A DNA stretch of 64,000 bases, from the NCBI GenBank assembly GCA_029721515.1, contig CM056554.1, forward strand, positions 23,809,488-23,873,487, written 5' to 3'. A program made the position numbers and the translations under genes. The notes under the pieces are model-generated. The model had not been told where the DNA came from, did not search any database, and saw only the letters and a list, made by a program, of their open reading frames with translations. Of the stretch, positions 52,471 to 62,884 are shown one piece after another. The DNA comes from Synanceia verrucosa (taxonomy: Eukaryota > Chordata > Actinopteri > Perciformes > Synanceiidae). Numbering within the stretch: position 1 is the stretch's first letter; every line of letters starts with the position of its first letter.

Positions 52471-54741
52471 TTCATGAATGATGCAGATTCTTAACAGCAC
52501 CTATTGTTTTGGTGGTTTCGGTCATTTAGATGTTTTCTGCATAAATATCTGAAGTCTCTATTGATCTGTTACATTGTAAACTTGGGAAACTTTCAGCAGT
52601 GACTTCTGTGTTTGTTGGACCATTCCATCCACATCAGTGTCCTCCCTGCGTGAACTTTCATGGACAATGATAACTCAGAAATGTAATCCTTTCGTTTCAT
52701 AATCTTTTTTTGGTATGAGCCTGTTTACCAAAACAACATGTTAGAGATGATAATTCTTAGTGAGTTAAACAACCTCTTTCACAAAGTAATGTGACATTGA
52801 ACATTTATTTCATAAATATTCATCAGTGCAGCTTTAGAAAAACAGCTCAGAAATGAAATATTCTACCTACAAATATTTTAATTAATAAATACTTCAATTA
52901 ATAAATACTCTTAAATGCTGTATTGGGCTGTCGGTGACACTGATGTATAGTAGAGTAGTAGCTGTCAAATTGCCCTTTCATTGCCTCTGCCTCTGGTTAT
53001 GTGTTCCCCAGGGTTTGTTTATTATTTGTTGGTTTGCAAAATAACTCAAACATTTATGAACAGATTTTGACGAAATTTACAGGATTGGTCAGAAGTGGCG
53101 TAACTTAAAACTCAATCATTTTTGTTGGTGATCGGATCTTATTCAAGGTCATCAAGGTTAAATTAAATGTCATGCCATCGTAATGTATGGGAGAGTTTGC
53201 ATATTTCTGAACTCTCCAGGGTGTACAATTTTCAGCTAATCATCACCTAATTTGGTAAACAAACTAATATAGGAATCCAGAAGTCACCAATTCAGTTTAG
53301 TTAAGATCAGTAAAATGTCAAGGTCACCAAGGTCAAATATGCATTTTTAACAATAACGTCATATAAGAAGGAGCTAGAACAATGCAACTGATCTCAAAAT
53401 ATCTGGAAAAGAATTCTCAAATTATATTTGCAAAATTTTACTGGTATTTTGGTCTTTTTTAAAATTCAAATTCATATATGACAAAATATGAAACAAAAAA
53501 AATTAATAAAAAGTACATGATACTGGTACATGGTGTTGTGGGCTTGCAGGAGTATGCTCTCTCAGAATGCTGCCTTGGCGGAGGTCTGTGCTTTTCTTTG
53601 TGATTTAAGCCTGAATGTTTAATGCATTGCCTTATCTGCTATAACTTTGTATCTTCAAATTCTGGAAAATCAGAATTGTTTTATTACTTTTGTTCAAAAA
53701 ATGGGGTATGTCATGAGACAGTGAGCAAGAGATGATGATTTCATCAGGAGTGATCTCATCGGTGTGTGTCCGTGGAGACGTACAGTATGTGTGTGTGTGT
53801 GTGTGTCGGAAGCTGAAGGAGGGGGTGGAGAGGTTGCCCTCTATCCCTCTGCCGCTCAGCCTCCATCACACTAAGCCTTTGTGTTTGACTTTGATCCAGC
53901 ACTGTTGCCAACATCAAAAAGTCTGCTGTCACTGGGAGCCAAACAGTGTACAGTCAAAGAAAAATTCAGTGTGTGTTTTACAGCAGCTCTAGTGCTCACA
54001 GCAGGAGAGGTGGGGGGGGTAGTAGAATGGCTATTTCACACTGTTGGAATTAATAATTCTACCATTGTGAAAGAAAATGATGAGTGATAATAAAAGACAA
54101 AGACAGTAAATAGATGGCGTACATATGACTCCTGATAAACAGCCTATAAATGGAATTTGAAAAACGCTAAAAGGAGTATTCATAACATGCAGGTGGTCTG
54201 CAGCGGAAGGAGAGGCTTAGTAAAAATCTTGGCCAGGATTTGTCCTTAATCTTAAATTCAGGTACATTTCTAGAACTCTGTTTTATTTACATAAGTTTGA
54301 ATTCTGCATGACAACACAACAACAGAATTATGTTCAAGTTACTTTCAGCAGACGTGGCAGAAAACAGTCGTATGAATATCAGTGAAAGCTTGAATTGTTT
54401 CAATAATGTATGAAATATGTGAATATGTTAAGGTTTAAACTAACATGTTAAACTAAAGGGGGAGCTGGTAGTTTAATATTTATGTTTTAGTTTCTCTCTT
54501 TTTCTTTCTGTGTCTTCCTTCTTCTTTTCTTCAAACAGCGGGTGGGAATGGATAATGAGTAATTATGGTTGGTCTGTAGAAGCTGTTCTGTCTCAGGTTT
54601 TTTAACATACACTATGTGAGACAAACTAGCTCTCCATTTGATTATCTGTGTACACTGTGTGTGTCAATTATTGATGTACATAAAAATATAGCGTTTAAAT
54701 AAAGTAAGAATAAGCAGACAACAGTAGTAAAAGCAAGACAG
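52471..54741. repeat. AT-rich spacer with a GGTCA-type dispersed repeat (about 53040-53350)
   Basis: TTTTGACGAAATTTACAGG, TGGTGATCGGATC, AAGGTCATCAAGGTTAAA, and GTCAAGGTCACCAAGGTCAA recall a common fish dispersed repeat. A TG run lies near 53788-53806. The 86-codon frame at 53732-53992 is unassigned. Confidence 0.35.
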
Positions 54742-55095
54742 GTTCTGCTTTCAACACCATCATCCCGGCTCTGCTGCAGGACAAGTGCTCCCAGCTGAAC
54801 CACCCCGAGTCTACCTGCAGGTGGATTACAGACTTTTTGTCTGACAGGAAGAAGCACATCAAGCTGAGGAAACACATCTCTGAGTCCAGAACTATCAGCA
54901 TTGGTTCAAAGCTGCCTTCTTTTTCCTCTACTCTTCTCCTTGTACACCGACACCAGCACCTCCAGTCATCAGTCCGTCAGTCTCTGGTGGAGATGAGTCT
55001 GCCTACAGGATGGCGAGAGACCATCTGGTGACCTGGTGCACTGACAACAACTTAGAGCTCAACACTCTAAAGACAGTGGAGATGATGGTGAGAGA
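54742..55095 (+). pseudogene. jockey-type LINE reverse transcriptase fragment
   Basis: It reads AFNTIIPALLQDKCSQLN, then CRWITDFLSDRKKHIKLRK, SESRTISIGS, and after a deletion LYTDT-like and DHLVTWCTDNNLELNTLKTVE in mixed frames. AFNTIIP and the W.TDFL..R block precede the catalytic box in jockey/Rex-type polymerases. The PQG.VLSPLLF and FADD parts are missing. It lacks 5' and 3' ends. Confidence 0.65.
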
Positions 55096-55547
55096 GCTTT
55101 AAAAATGCCAGACATTCCTTTCACTGTCAGCAGAAACCGCAACAAAAAACAAAAAGCTCACATATTGTAATGGGGTATTAACAGGGTTAGGCTTATGGAA
55201 ATAAAATGCATATTTCCCACTAGAAATTTTATCAAAACACACCTGAACTCATAAGCCATCTTAAAATACTGCACTCTCCACTGAGCAGTCTGCATCAAAT
55301 GTCACGTGATCACAACTCTGGCTCCCAATTACGTGGGTTATATTCGAATTATAGTATAATATTTTTCATAGTAATTTGTTGAATATTGGATGAGAACAGC
55401 CTGCTCTGTCTCTGGTTGAGATGCGTTGATATTCTTACTCTACCCTGAATCTCACACCAACAATCAAGTGTGTATTTTCTTATCAATGGGCTTTTGAGCC
55501 AATGAGTTAATATGGCTGGTGTGTCATTGAAACCATGTGGTACAAAA
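55096..55547. other. no gene recognised
   Basis: AT-rich single-copy-looking DNA up to the tandem duplication. Confidence 0.4.
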
Positions 55548-56875
55548 CGAAAAAAAATAATGTAGATCCTGCAGAACCTGAGAGACAGACAGACAGAGGT
55601 ATGAGCCTCCTGTCACCTTTATCACCATGGAAATAAGACCCTCAAGCTATAATAAACTGGCTTATTATGGTTACTGCTCTGGCTGTATACTTTTCAGCAT
55701 TTTTTTTTATCTCAACACAAATGACACTTTTTAGTCATTATTTATTTCTAAATTGATTTTGAATGTGACACAATAACAGATCACTGAAAATTGCACCCCT
55801 CTTGAGCTCAGTAAAGAGGTGATTCTCCTGCTCCCTTGCATTCACTAACCAAACACACACACTCACACACACACACACGCACACACACACATTTTTACTG
55901 GATTTGCTACTCTTTGCCACCTTTCTGTAGCCTAGAAATCGAGACGCACCCGAGCGGCAAAAAATATTTTTGCCTAGAAAGGATGGTCTAGTGGCGCACC
56001 ATAGGAGCTAATCCTGTCTCCGGCAAGGACTCTGTCGGACCAATCACAATGCTCTATTTGTAGCGAGTCGTTGGGGTGGGCGTAGCTCAATGACGACAGG
56101 GCTGTGTGGCGCTGTAGATAGCGACACAACCAAGATAGCTGTGGCTGACGAAGAGCAGTCATTTGAATCGGCTCTGTCATCGATTTTAGACTCCACCTCC
56201 ACCTCCGTGGAGTGTATTAACCCCTGATTTCCACTGGATGCAGAACGACGCCAACATCTGTTGAAGACCGACATCTGTCGTCTGTCACTACCTACCAGTA
56301 CCAGTCAGCACTTTGTTTTGTTCTGTTCTTTTTCAATTCCATTCGTTTTTTTACGAATGCAATATTGTATTCTATTCTATTCTATTATGTTCTCTTCTAA
56401 GAAGACTCAGAAATTAGAGATTCCCTTCATTATCAGGTCAGTTTATTATTTCCTCATCATCATCATCTGTTACAGTAAGTCTGTTTCTGCATGCCTGACT
56501 TCACACTTGTGTAACACACAGAAGCACTTTCTGTCGTACACTTTGCGCATTATGACTTTCCATCTGTGTCAGCGTGTGTTAAACTGTCATACTGTCGCTC
56601 CGGTTGGAGGAGGAGGTAGTGTGGAAGACATGAAAATATGCTCTCACCAGGAATTGGATGAGTTGAGAGATGAGATATCTGAAAAAAATGTGACAACTGT
56701 TGGAATGATTGGTTATAAAAAAAAAGTCAAATGCAGTTATTTGTTATCAGGATAATGTTGAATTTAAGAATTCAATGCACATTATACACAGGTTTTTACA
56801 TGCACATGCATTAAGCAGAGAGATGTCAGAGCAAGGTGGCTGTTATAGAGGCACCCCGAGCTATTGGGGATTCGA
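55548..56875 (+). repeat. tandem duplication, first unit with internal deletion
   Basis: 55548-56190 matches 56873-57513, and 56201-56875 matches 59941-60613, with only a few visible differences: a CA-repeat length change, one base in a TATTCTATTC tract, and a GT unit in CAGCGTGTGTTAAACTG. Between the two blocks lie ten bases (CTCCACCTCC) instead of the 2.4 kb (57514-59940) present in the second unit. Confidence 0.85.
55928..56190 (+). mobile_element. truncated copy of the helicase-carrying element
   Basis: This is the left 263 bases of the element at 57251, from TAGCCTAGAAATCGAGACGC to CATCGATTTTAGA, cut by the deletion junction. The helicase frame stops after ESALSSIL. Confidence 0.7.
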
Positions 56876-57250
56876 AAAAAAATAATGTAGATCCTGCAGA
56901 ACCTGAGAGACAGACAGACAGAGGTATGAGCCTCCTGTCACCTTTATCACCATGGAAATAAGACCCTCAAGCTATAATAAACTGGCTTATTATGGTTACT
57001 GCTCTGGCTGTATACTTTTCAGCATTTTTTTTTATCTCAACACAAATGACACTTTTTAGTCATTATTTATTTCTAAATTGATTTTGAATGTGACACAATA
57101 ACAGATCACTGAAAATTGCACCCCTCTTGAGCTCAGTAAAGAGGTGATTCTCCTGCTCCCTTGCATTCACTAACCAAACACACACACTCACACACACACA
57201 CGCACACACACACATTTTTACTGGATTTGCTACTCTTTGCCACCTTTCTG

Positions 57251-57804
57251 TAGCCTAGAAATCGAGACGCACCCGAGCGGCAAAAAATATTTTTGCCTAG
57301 AAAGGATGGTCTAGTGGCGCACCATAGGAGCTAATCCTGTCTCCGGCAAGGACTCTGTCGGACCAATCACAATGCTCTATTTGTAGCGAGTCGTTGGGGT
57401 GGGCGTAGCTCAATGACGACAGGGCTGTGTGGCGCTGTAGATAGCGACACAACCAAGATAGCTGTGGCTGACGAAGAGCAGTCATTTGAATCGGCTCTGT
57501 CATCGATTTTAGAAGAGTTAGACTTGGGTTTTTCTTTGAAAGTTGAGCAGAAAGAAGCACTCAAGTCATCCGTTTTAAAGAAGGGTGTACTTGCTGTTTT
57601 GCTGACCTTGCCATACCTTGCCAACCAGCTATGGCAAAAGTCTACTATACCAGTTATTCAGTGCTCTGATTCGTCATAGCGCTGGCCTACTATGTGCAGA
57701 GGCAGTTTGAACAACGGTGGTTGGTTCCACCCACAGGCTTCAGCTCTGCCTATTGACTGACCCCAGATTATACATTTGATGTCATAGTCTGGCTTGTCAG
57801 GCTA
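57251..57804 (+). mobile_element. terminal-repeat element carrying a RecQ-like helicase 5' fragment
   Basis: The left end TAGCCTAGAAATCGAGACGC and the right end read inward TAGCCTGACAAGCCAGAC form an imperfect inverted pair. It is 554 bases long and has no transposase. It contains a helicase reading frame, described separately. I do not recognise the superfamily. AcademH-type and other large fish elements are known to carry helicase genes, so this may be an internally deleted relative. The target duplication is unclear. Confidence 0.4.
57458..57690 (+). pseudogene. RecQ-like DNA helicase, N-terminal fragment, frameshifted
   Basis: The frame reads AVADEEQSFESALSSILEEL, then LDLGFSLKVEQKEALKSSVL and KKGVLAVL (57458-57606). 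After about 19 extra bases, in another frame at 57621-57653, come PTSYGKS and LLYQ. F/L..EQ.EAL is the RecQ motif 0, and PTxYGKSLxYQ is motif I (Walker A, ATP binding, Lys in 57636-57638). All later helicase motifs (DEAH, III-VI) are absent, and the text runs into the element end after about 20 codons. The codon where the initiator would be expected, before AVADEEQ, is ATA in both tandem copies. It is a non-functional relic; whether it derives from a host gene or an autonomous transposon cannot be told here. Confidence 0.6.
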
Positions 57805-57976
57805 ACCTGACTGTACTGTTTGTTTGCACAAAAGTGTACCACTTCTTGCACTCTGGTCACTTTTAGTTAATAGCCATTCAGTCTATGTTTTAGTTATGCT
57901 TTTTATTTATTTACTATTGTGTTGTTTCTATTACAGTATGTGTAGTTTAGCTCAGTAATGGTTAGTACTTAACATA

Positions 57977-58557
57977 CACTATATTGCCAAAGGTTTTCGC
58001 TCACTCATCCAAATAATCAGAATTAGGTGTTCCAATCACTTCCATGGCCACAGGTGTATAAAATCAAGCATCTAGGCATGCAGACTGCTTTTACAAACAT
58101 TTGCGAAAGAATGGGTTGCTCTCAGGAACTCAGTGAATTTGAGCGTGGAACTGTGATAGGATGCCATCTGTGCAACAAATCCAGTCGTGAAATTTCCTCG
58201 CTCCTAAATATTAATAAGGTCCATAAAGACATGGATGACAGAGTCTGGTGTGGATGAACTTGACTGGCCTGACCTCAACCCGACACCTTTGGGATGAATT
58301 AGAACAGAGACTGAGAGACAGGCCTTCTCGTCCAACATCAGTGTGTGACCTCACAAATACGCTTCTGGAAGAATGGTCAAAAATTCCCATAAACACACTC
58401 CTAAACCTTGTGGACAGCCTTCCCAGAAGAGCTGAAGCTGTTATAGCTGCAAAGGGTGGACCGACATCATATTGAACCCTTTGGATTAGGAATGGGATGT
58501 CACTTCAGTTCATATGCGAGTCAGGGCAGGTGAGCGAATACTTTTGGCAATATAGTG
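57977..58557 (+). mobile_element. Tc1-A element, internally deleted
   Basis: Both ends are present (CACTATATTGCCAAAGGTTT ... ATACTTTTGGCAATATAGTG) with TA at 57975-57976 and 58558-58559. It is 581 bases long: about 640 bases from the middle of the gene are missing. The N-terminal part (ELSEFERGTVIGCHLCNKSS) joins near 58212 directly to KDMDDRV. The C-terminal part (HLWDELEQRLRDRPSRPTSV) follows in another frame. It is MITE-like. Confidence 0.88.
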
Positions 58558-58559
58558 TA

Positions 58560-59645
58560 GCAGTTGAATATATCCACTAAGTTAGTTTCCTTTAGTTTTA
58601 GCGTAGTACTTAATTTAGAGCATGTATGTTTAATTATAGTGTTGTTTATGCTGTCTGGGGACTGGAGGAAAGGGCCTTTATCTCATTGTATGTACTGCTC
58701 ATATTGTTGTTGTTTTTTTGACATTGACTTAAGAAAGTGTAAATAAATCCAAACTAGGAGGAGAAAAAGTGGGGGAGGGCAGATGAACTTCAACTTTGTC
58801 TCTGCTTCCTCTTTTTCACGCCCATCGGCAGCTAACAGGCTGCAGTAATTGGAATGTGGATAAGACAGTGATCAAACAACCCCTTCAAACCTCAATCACA
58901 CTTAATGAAACCTCAACAAGCAAAACACAGTACTGCCAAGCGCTTTGTAGTCCCTCCCCTGCAAGAGTACATGAGTTTGAATGTGTCTCTAGTTGTCTGC
59001 ATAGATGTGTTTGTGTGAGTGTTGTGTTATTTTTAAGGCAATTATTTATTTTTCGGCTGCGTCAGTCAATCCGACATTATCTGGTCTGACACGAAGCACA
59101 TTGATAAGTTGTCTAATGGCACTGATATAATGAGCCAACACTGAGGCAATTTTTCAGATTTCCCTGAGTGTGTTTGCTCAGTTTTTTAGTCAACATAATG
59201 CCTCTGGGGAATTGAATTCAATTATCTACAAAATTACGGAAGAAAACAAAATTCATAAAGTGTGGATTTCATGGAAAATTAATTATTTTTGTCTCTCGGG
59301 AGTTTAGACAAAGAACAGATTCCTCAGCGTCGTCCTAACACTGTTTGTGCTGCTGTGTGCCTGGAGAGATATGGAAACAGATATAGGCAATGGGGTTGAA
59401 AACATAGTTGACGGTGGATTAGCCAAGCCCCAGTCATGTAATCATTGTTTTTACATTTGATTATTACATTAGAGTTTCTTGTCTGCAAGAGACAAAATAT
59501 GAGCCACAGTCTTCCTCATTCATCACTACAAAAAATGGGTGTATAAAAACAAGATAAAAACTAAATCTGTGGAAAAATTTACTCAAAACAAGTAAAATTA
59601 TCTGTCCATGGAGCAAGATAATTTCATTTGACAAGATTTCTCGAA
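58560..59645. other. no gene recognised
   Basis: AT-rich DNA inside the second duplication unit. The 97-codon frame at 58796-59089 has no recognisable domain. Confidence 0.4.
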
Positions 59646-59955
59646 TTAACTGCCAGCAGTTTCATAAAACAAAAAGTGCCTTGTGCCAGCATTTGTGCCC
59701 ATTTTCAGTCATATTTCTAGACCCACAGAATATTTTGTACTACGTCTCTAGAAACATAGAGAAGCTCAAATGAAAGAAGAGACTCTCTATTTCATCATGA
59801 AGAAAACATTTGTTTTTACCTCGTTCCATTTTTGTTTTGTGTGGAGGAGAGAAGAGGCCACTTTCACCAAAATCACCAGTTTTTCTCCAGAATCCGTCCT
59901 TTTTACTCTCTAAACGTGATCATCTGCTCTTCCTGCTTTGACCTCCGTGGAGTGT
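59646..59955 (+). mobile_element. TTAA-type MITE, 3' truncated
   Basis: It starts TTAACTGCCAGCAG (left end partly deleted), then CTTGTGCCAGCATTTGTGCC, ATATTTCTAGACCCACAGAA, GCTCAAATGAAAGAAGAGAC and ends about CTTTGACCTCCGTGGAGTG, where the family has CTTTGATCTCTGTGGCGT. The deletion junction of the first tandem unit falls within this end. Confidence 0.55.
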
Positions 59956-60693
59956 ATTAACCCCTGATTTCCACTGGATGCAGAACGACGCCAACATCTG
60001 TTGAAGACCGACATCTGTCGTCTGTCACTACCTACCAGTACCAGTCAGCACTTTGTTTTGTTCTGTTCTTTTTCAATTCCATTCGTTTTTTTACGAATGC
60101 AATATTGTATTGTATTCTATTCTATTATGTTCTCTTCTAAGAAGACTCAGAAATTAGAGATTCCCTTCATTATCAGGTCAGTTTATTATTTCCTCATCAT
60201 CATCATCTGTTACAGTAAGTCTGTTTCTGCATGCCTGACTTCACACTTGTGTAACACACAGAAGCACTTTCTGTCGTACACTTTGCGCATTATGACTTTC
60301 CATCTGTGTCAGCGTGTTAAACTGTCATACTGTCGCTCCGGTTGGAGGAGGAGGTAGTGTGGAAGACATGAAAATATGCTCTCACCAGGAATTGGATGAG
60401 TTGAGAGATGAGATATCTGAAAAAAATGTGACAACTGTTGGAATGATTGGTTATAAAAAAAAAGTCAAATGCAGTTATTTGTTATCAGGATAATGTTGAA
60501 TTTAAGAATTCAATGCACATTATACACAGGTTTTTACATGCACATGCATTAAGCAGAGAGATGTCAGAGCAAGGTGGCTGTTATAGAGGCACCCCGAGCT
60601 ATTGGGGATTCGATGACTTGCTCAAGGGCACCTCGGCAGGCGCCCAGGAGGAGGAACTGGAACCTCTACAGCTATCAGTCCACACTCCTTATA

Positions 60694-61553
60694 CACTATA
60701 TTGCCAAAAGTATTCGCTCACCCATCCAAATAATCAGAATCAGGTGTTCCAATCACTTCCATGGCCACAGGTGTATAAAATCAAGCACCTAGGCATGCAG
60801 ACTGCTTTTACAAACATTTGTGAAAGAATGGGTCGTTCTCAGGAGCTCAGTGAATTCCAGCGTGGAACTGTGATAGGATGCCACCTGTGCAACAAATCCA
60901 GTCGTGAAATTTCCTTGCTCCTAAATATTCCACAGTCAACTGTCAGCTGTATTATAAGAATGTGGAAGTGTTTGGGAATGATAGCAACTCAGCCATAAAA
61001 TGGTAGGCCACGCTGCCACTGGACTCTAGAGCAGTGGAGATGCGTGTTCTGGAGTGACGAATAGTGCTTCTCCATCTGGCAATCTGATGGATGAGTCTGG
61101 GTTTGGCGGTTGCCAGGAGAACAATACTTGTCAGACTGCATTGTGCCAAGTGTAAAGTTTGGTGTAGGGGGGATTATGGTGTAGGCGGCATGGTGGTGTA
61201 GTGGTTAGCACTATCGCCTTACAGTAAGAAGGTACTGAGTTCAAATCCCGGGCCCGGGGGCCTTTCTGTGTGCAGTTTGCATGTTCTTCCCTTGTCTGCG
61301 TGGTTTCTCTCTGGGTACTCCTGCTTCCTCCCACCATCCAAAACATGTGGGTTAATTGGCTAATTTAAATTGACTGTAGGTGTAAATGTGAGTGGTTGTC
61401 TGTCTCTATGTGCCCTGGTGACTTGACCAGGGTGTACCCTAAGACAACTGGGATAGGTTCCAGCCCCCCCGCAACCCTATGAGGATAAGCGGTAGATAAT
61501 GGAGGGATGGATGGGATTATGGTGTGGGGTTGTTTTTCAGGAGCTGGGCTTGC
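60694..61553 (+). mobile_element. Tc1-A element, 3' truncated, interrupted by a SINE
   Basis: The left end CACTATATTGCCAAAAGTAT follows TA (60692-60693). The N-terminal transposase frame (MGRSQELSEFQRGTVIGCH, IPQSTVSCIIRMW) is readable, then a deletion near 61000 joins GGTAGGCCACG to GCTGCCACTGG. FWSDE is followed by a stop (GAATAG). The SINE (61183-61512) splits the GGGATTATGGTGTGGGGTTG block; the element resumes at 61513 and is lost after about 61553. Confidence 0.85.
61183..61512 (+). mobile_element. tRNA-like SINE with 13-bp target duplication
   Basis: From AGGCGGCATGGTGGTGTAGT, GGTTAGCACTATCGCC, a B-box-like GTTCAAATCCC and the full body (one segment around CCCTGGTGACTTGACC shortened) to GGAGGGATGGAT. 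It is flanked by the exact 13-mer GGGATTATGGTGT (61170-61182 and 61513-61525). The host sequence is a Tc1-A copy, whose order continues across the insertion, so boundaries are certain. Confidence 0.95.
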
Positions 61554-61717
61554 CTTAATGTATTTTTGGTCCGTGGAGAACTTAAACTGATGATTTTCCA
61601 GTGCCCAACCCAAGTCCTTGTCAGACTGGGTTGGGCAGACTGGGTTGGGCACCTTACAGACTAAGCCACAGCTGCCCAACATACTCAGCATACTATTTGA
61701 TACACACATTTTTGTAA

Positions 61718-62198
61718 TTAACTCATTGAGTGCCAGCCATTTTATAAAACATAAAGTGCCTTGTGCCAGCATTTTTGCACATTTGTGATTTTTTAAGACC
61801 AACAGAATATTTTGTACTATGACTCTGAAAACACTCAATAGCTCAAATGAAAGATGAGACTCTGTGTATCATCATGGAAAAAAATGTTTTTACCTTGTTC
61901 CATTCTTGTTTTATCAGAGGTAGAGTAGAGGCCACTTTCACCAAAATCACCACTTTTTGTCCAGATTCTGTTTTGCTCTCTAACCTCGATTGCCTCCACT
62001 TCCTGCTTTGATCTCTGTGATGTATACCATCTCTTTATGCTCTGACTACAAACCCAGAAGCCCCAATATTCCTCACAGGCTGTGTGCCCTCTTGTGCCAG
62101 CTTCAGAAAAAACACTTTGTCGTGTATTTACGTTTATGGCACTCAAGCGTTGGATTTTGAAAGACATACAAACACATCAATGGCACTCAAAGAGTTAA
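61718..62198 (+). mobile_element. TTAA-type MITE, complete copy
   Basis: It starts TTAACTCATTGAGTGCCA and ends TGGCACTCAAAGAGTTAA with TTAA at 61718-61721 and 62195-62198. A second TGGCACTCAA lies at about 62137, so the right end is partly duplicated. Length 481. All internal blocks are present in the family order. There is no ORF of its own. Confidence 0.72.
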
Positions 62199-62601
62199 GG
62201 CAGCTTCATGTCAGTACTCTTGTTCATGTTGCCAAAAAGTAAAAACGTGTTTTTATCATATTCATTTAAGTTGTACTTGAAAAACAGTTCCCTATACCTG
62301 TTTGCCAAATACAAAGTTGATGCTTCTAAACTGTGTGACAATCTTTATAGTCCTAATTGACTGGTCTGTTTATATTATTTGAAAGAAAGCCCTGCAATAC
62401 CTGCGATACACATCTTCAGAAATATTTAAGTTCCAGATCAAACCTTTGCTGAAAGCTGCTTCATCTTTTTGCCAGATCTCATCATAAAACATACTGTTTG
62501 ATACAGTAGCGATGGTGAAATATGGCTACTGTTGTTGTTTACAGGCATTAAAGCTGTATTTTATAGGTACTGCTCCACACTCAAGGACAAAGGCTACGTT
62601 A
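62199..62601. other. no gene recognised
   Basis: AT-rich spacer between two MITEs. Confidence 0.4.
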
Positions 62602-62876
62602 AGACTGCAGCTTGAAGTGACCCAAATTCTATTTTTTCACCCCTACGCAACTTGTATCTGATCTTTTAATTACAGTCTGAATGACACAGATCAGAATTTT
62701 TCAAATGTGACCCAGGCCACTTGGATATGTGGTCCTAAAACCCATACATATCTGATCCTTTGACATGCAACTTCAGTTTGAACGGCCAGGTCGCATTCAT
62801 CCGACCTACACGTCATCACAAAGTGATAAACGTCACTATTCTGCGCAGAAGTAGGCGTAAGCGGGAAGAAAAATGA
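62602..62876. mobile_element. hAT-like MITE, copy 2 (truncated)
   Basis: It matches 7332-7600: AGTGACCCAAATTC, TCACCCCTACGC, GTATCTGATCTTTTAATTAC, CACTTGGATATGTGGTCC, TCATCCGACCTACACGTCAT, CGTCACTATTCTGCGC. The right half is missing and is replaced by the array that follows. Confidence 0.55.
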
Positions 62877-62884
62877 AAACAACT

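Larger units (their letters stand above)
56873..60613 (+). repeat. tandem duplication, second (full) unit
   Basis: The unit boundary is at GATTCGA/AAAAAAA (56873-56880). Its right edge is GATTCGATGACTTG (about 60607-60620) and its left edge in the first unit is AAAACGAAAAAAA. The CGA shared at the junction is a microhomology. The second unit contains the complete helicase-carrying element, a deleted Tc1-A and a TTAA MITE. Confidence 0.8.

Noticed and set aside
56261..56755. 164-codon frame (repeated at 60001-60357)
   Set aside because: Occurs in both tandem units but has no recognisable domain and is cut short by a two-base change in the second unit, which argues against a conserved protein.
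60447..60998. 183-codon frame
   Set aside because: Chance fusion of duplication-unit sequence with the start of a Tc1-A transposase; only the last part is real homology.
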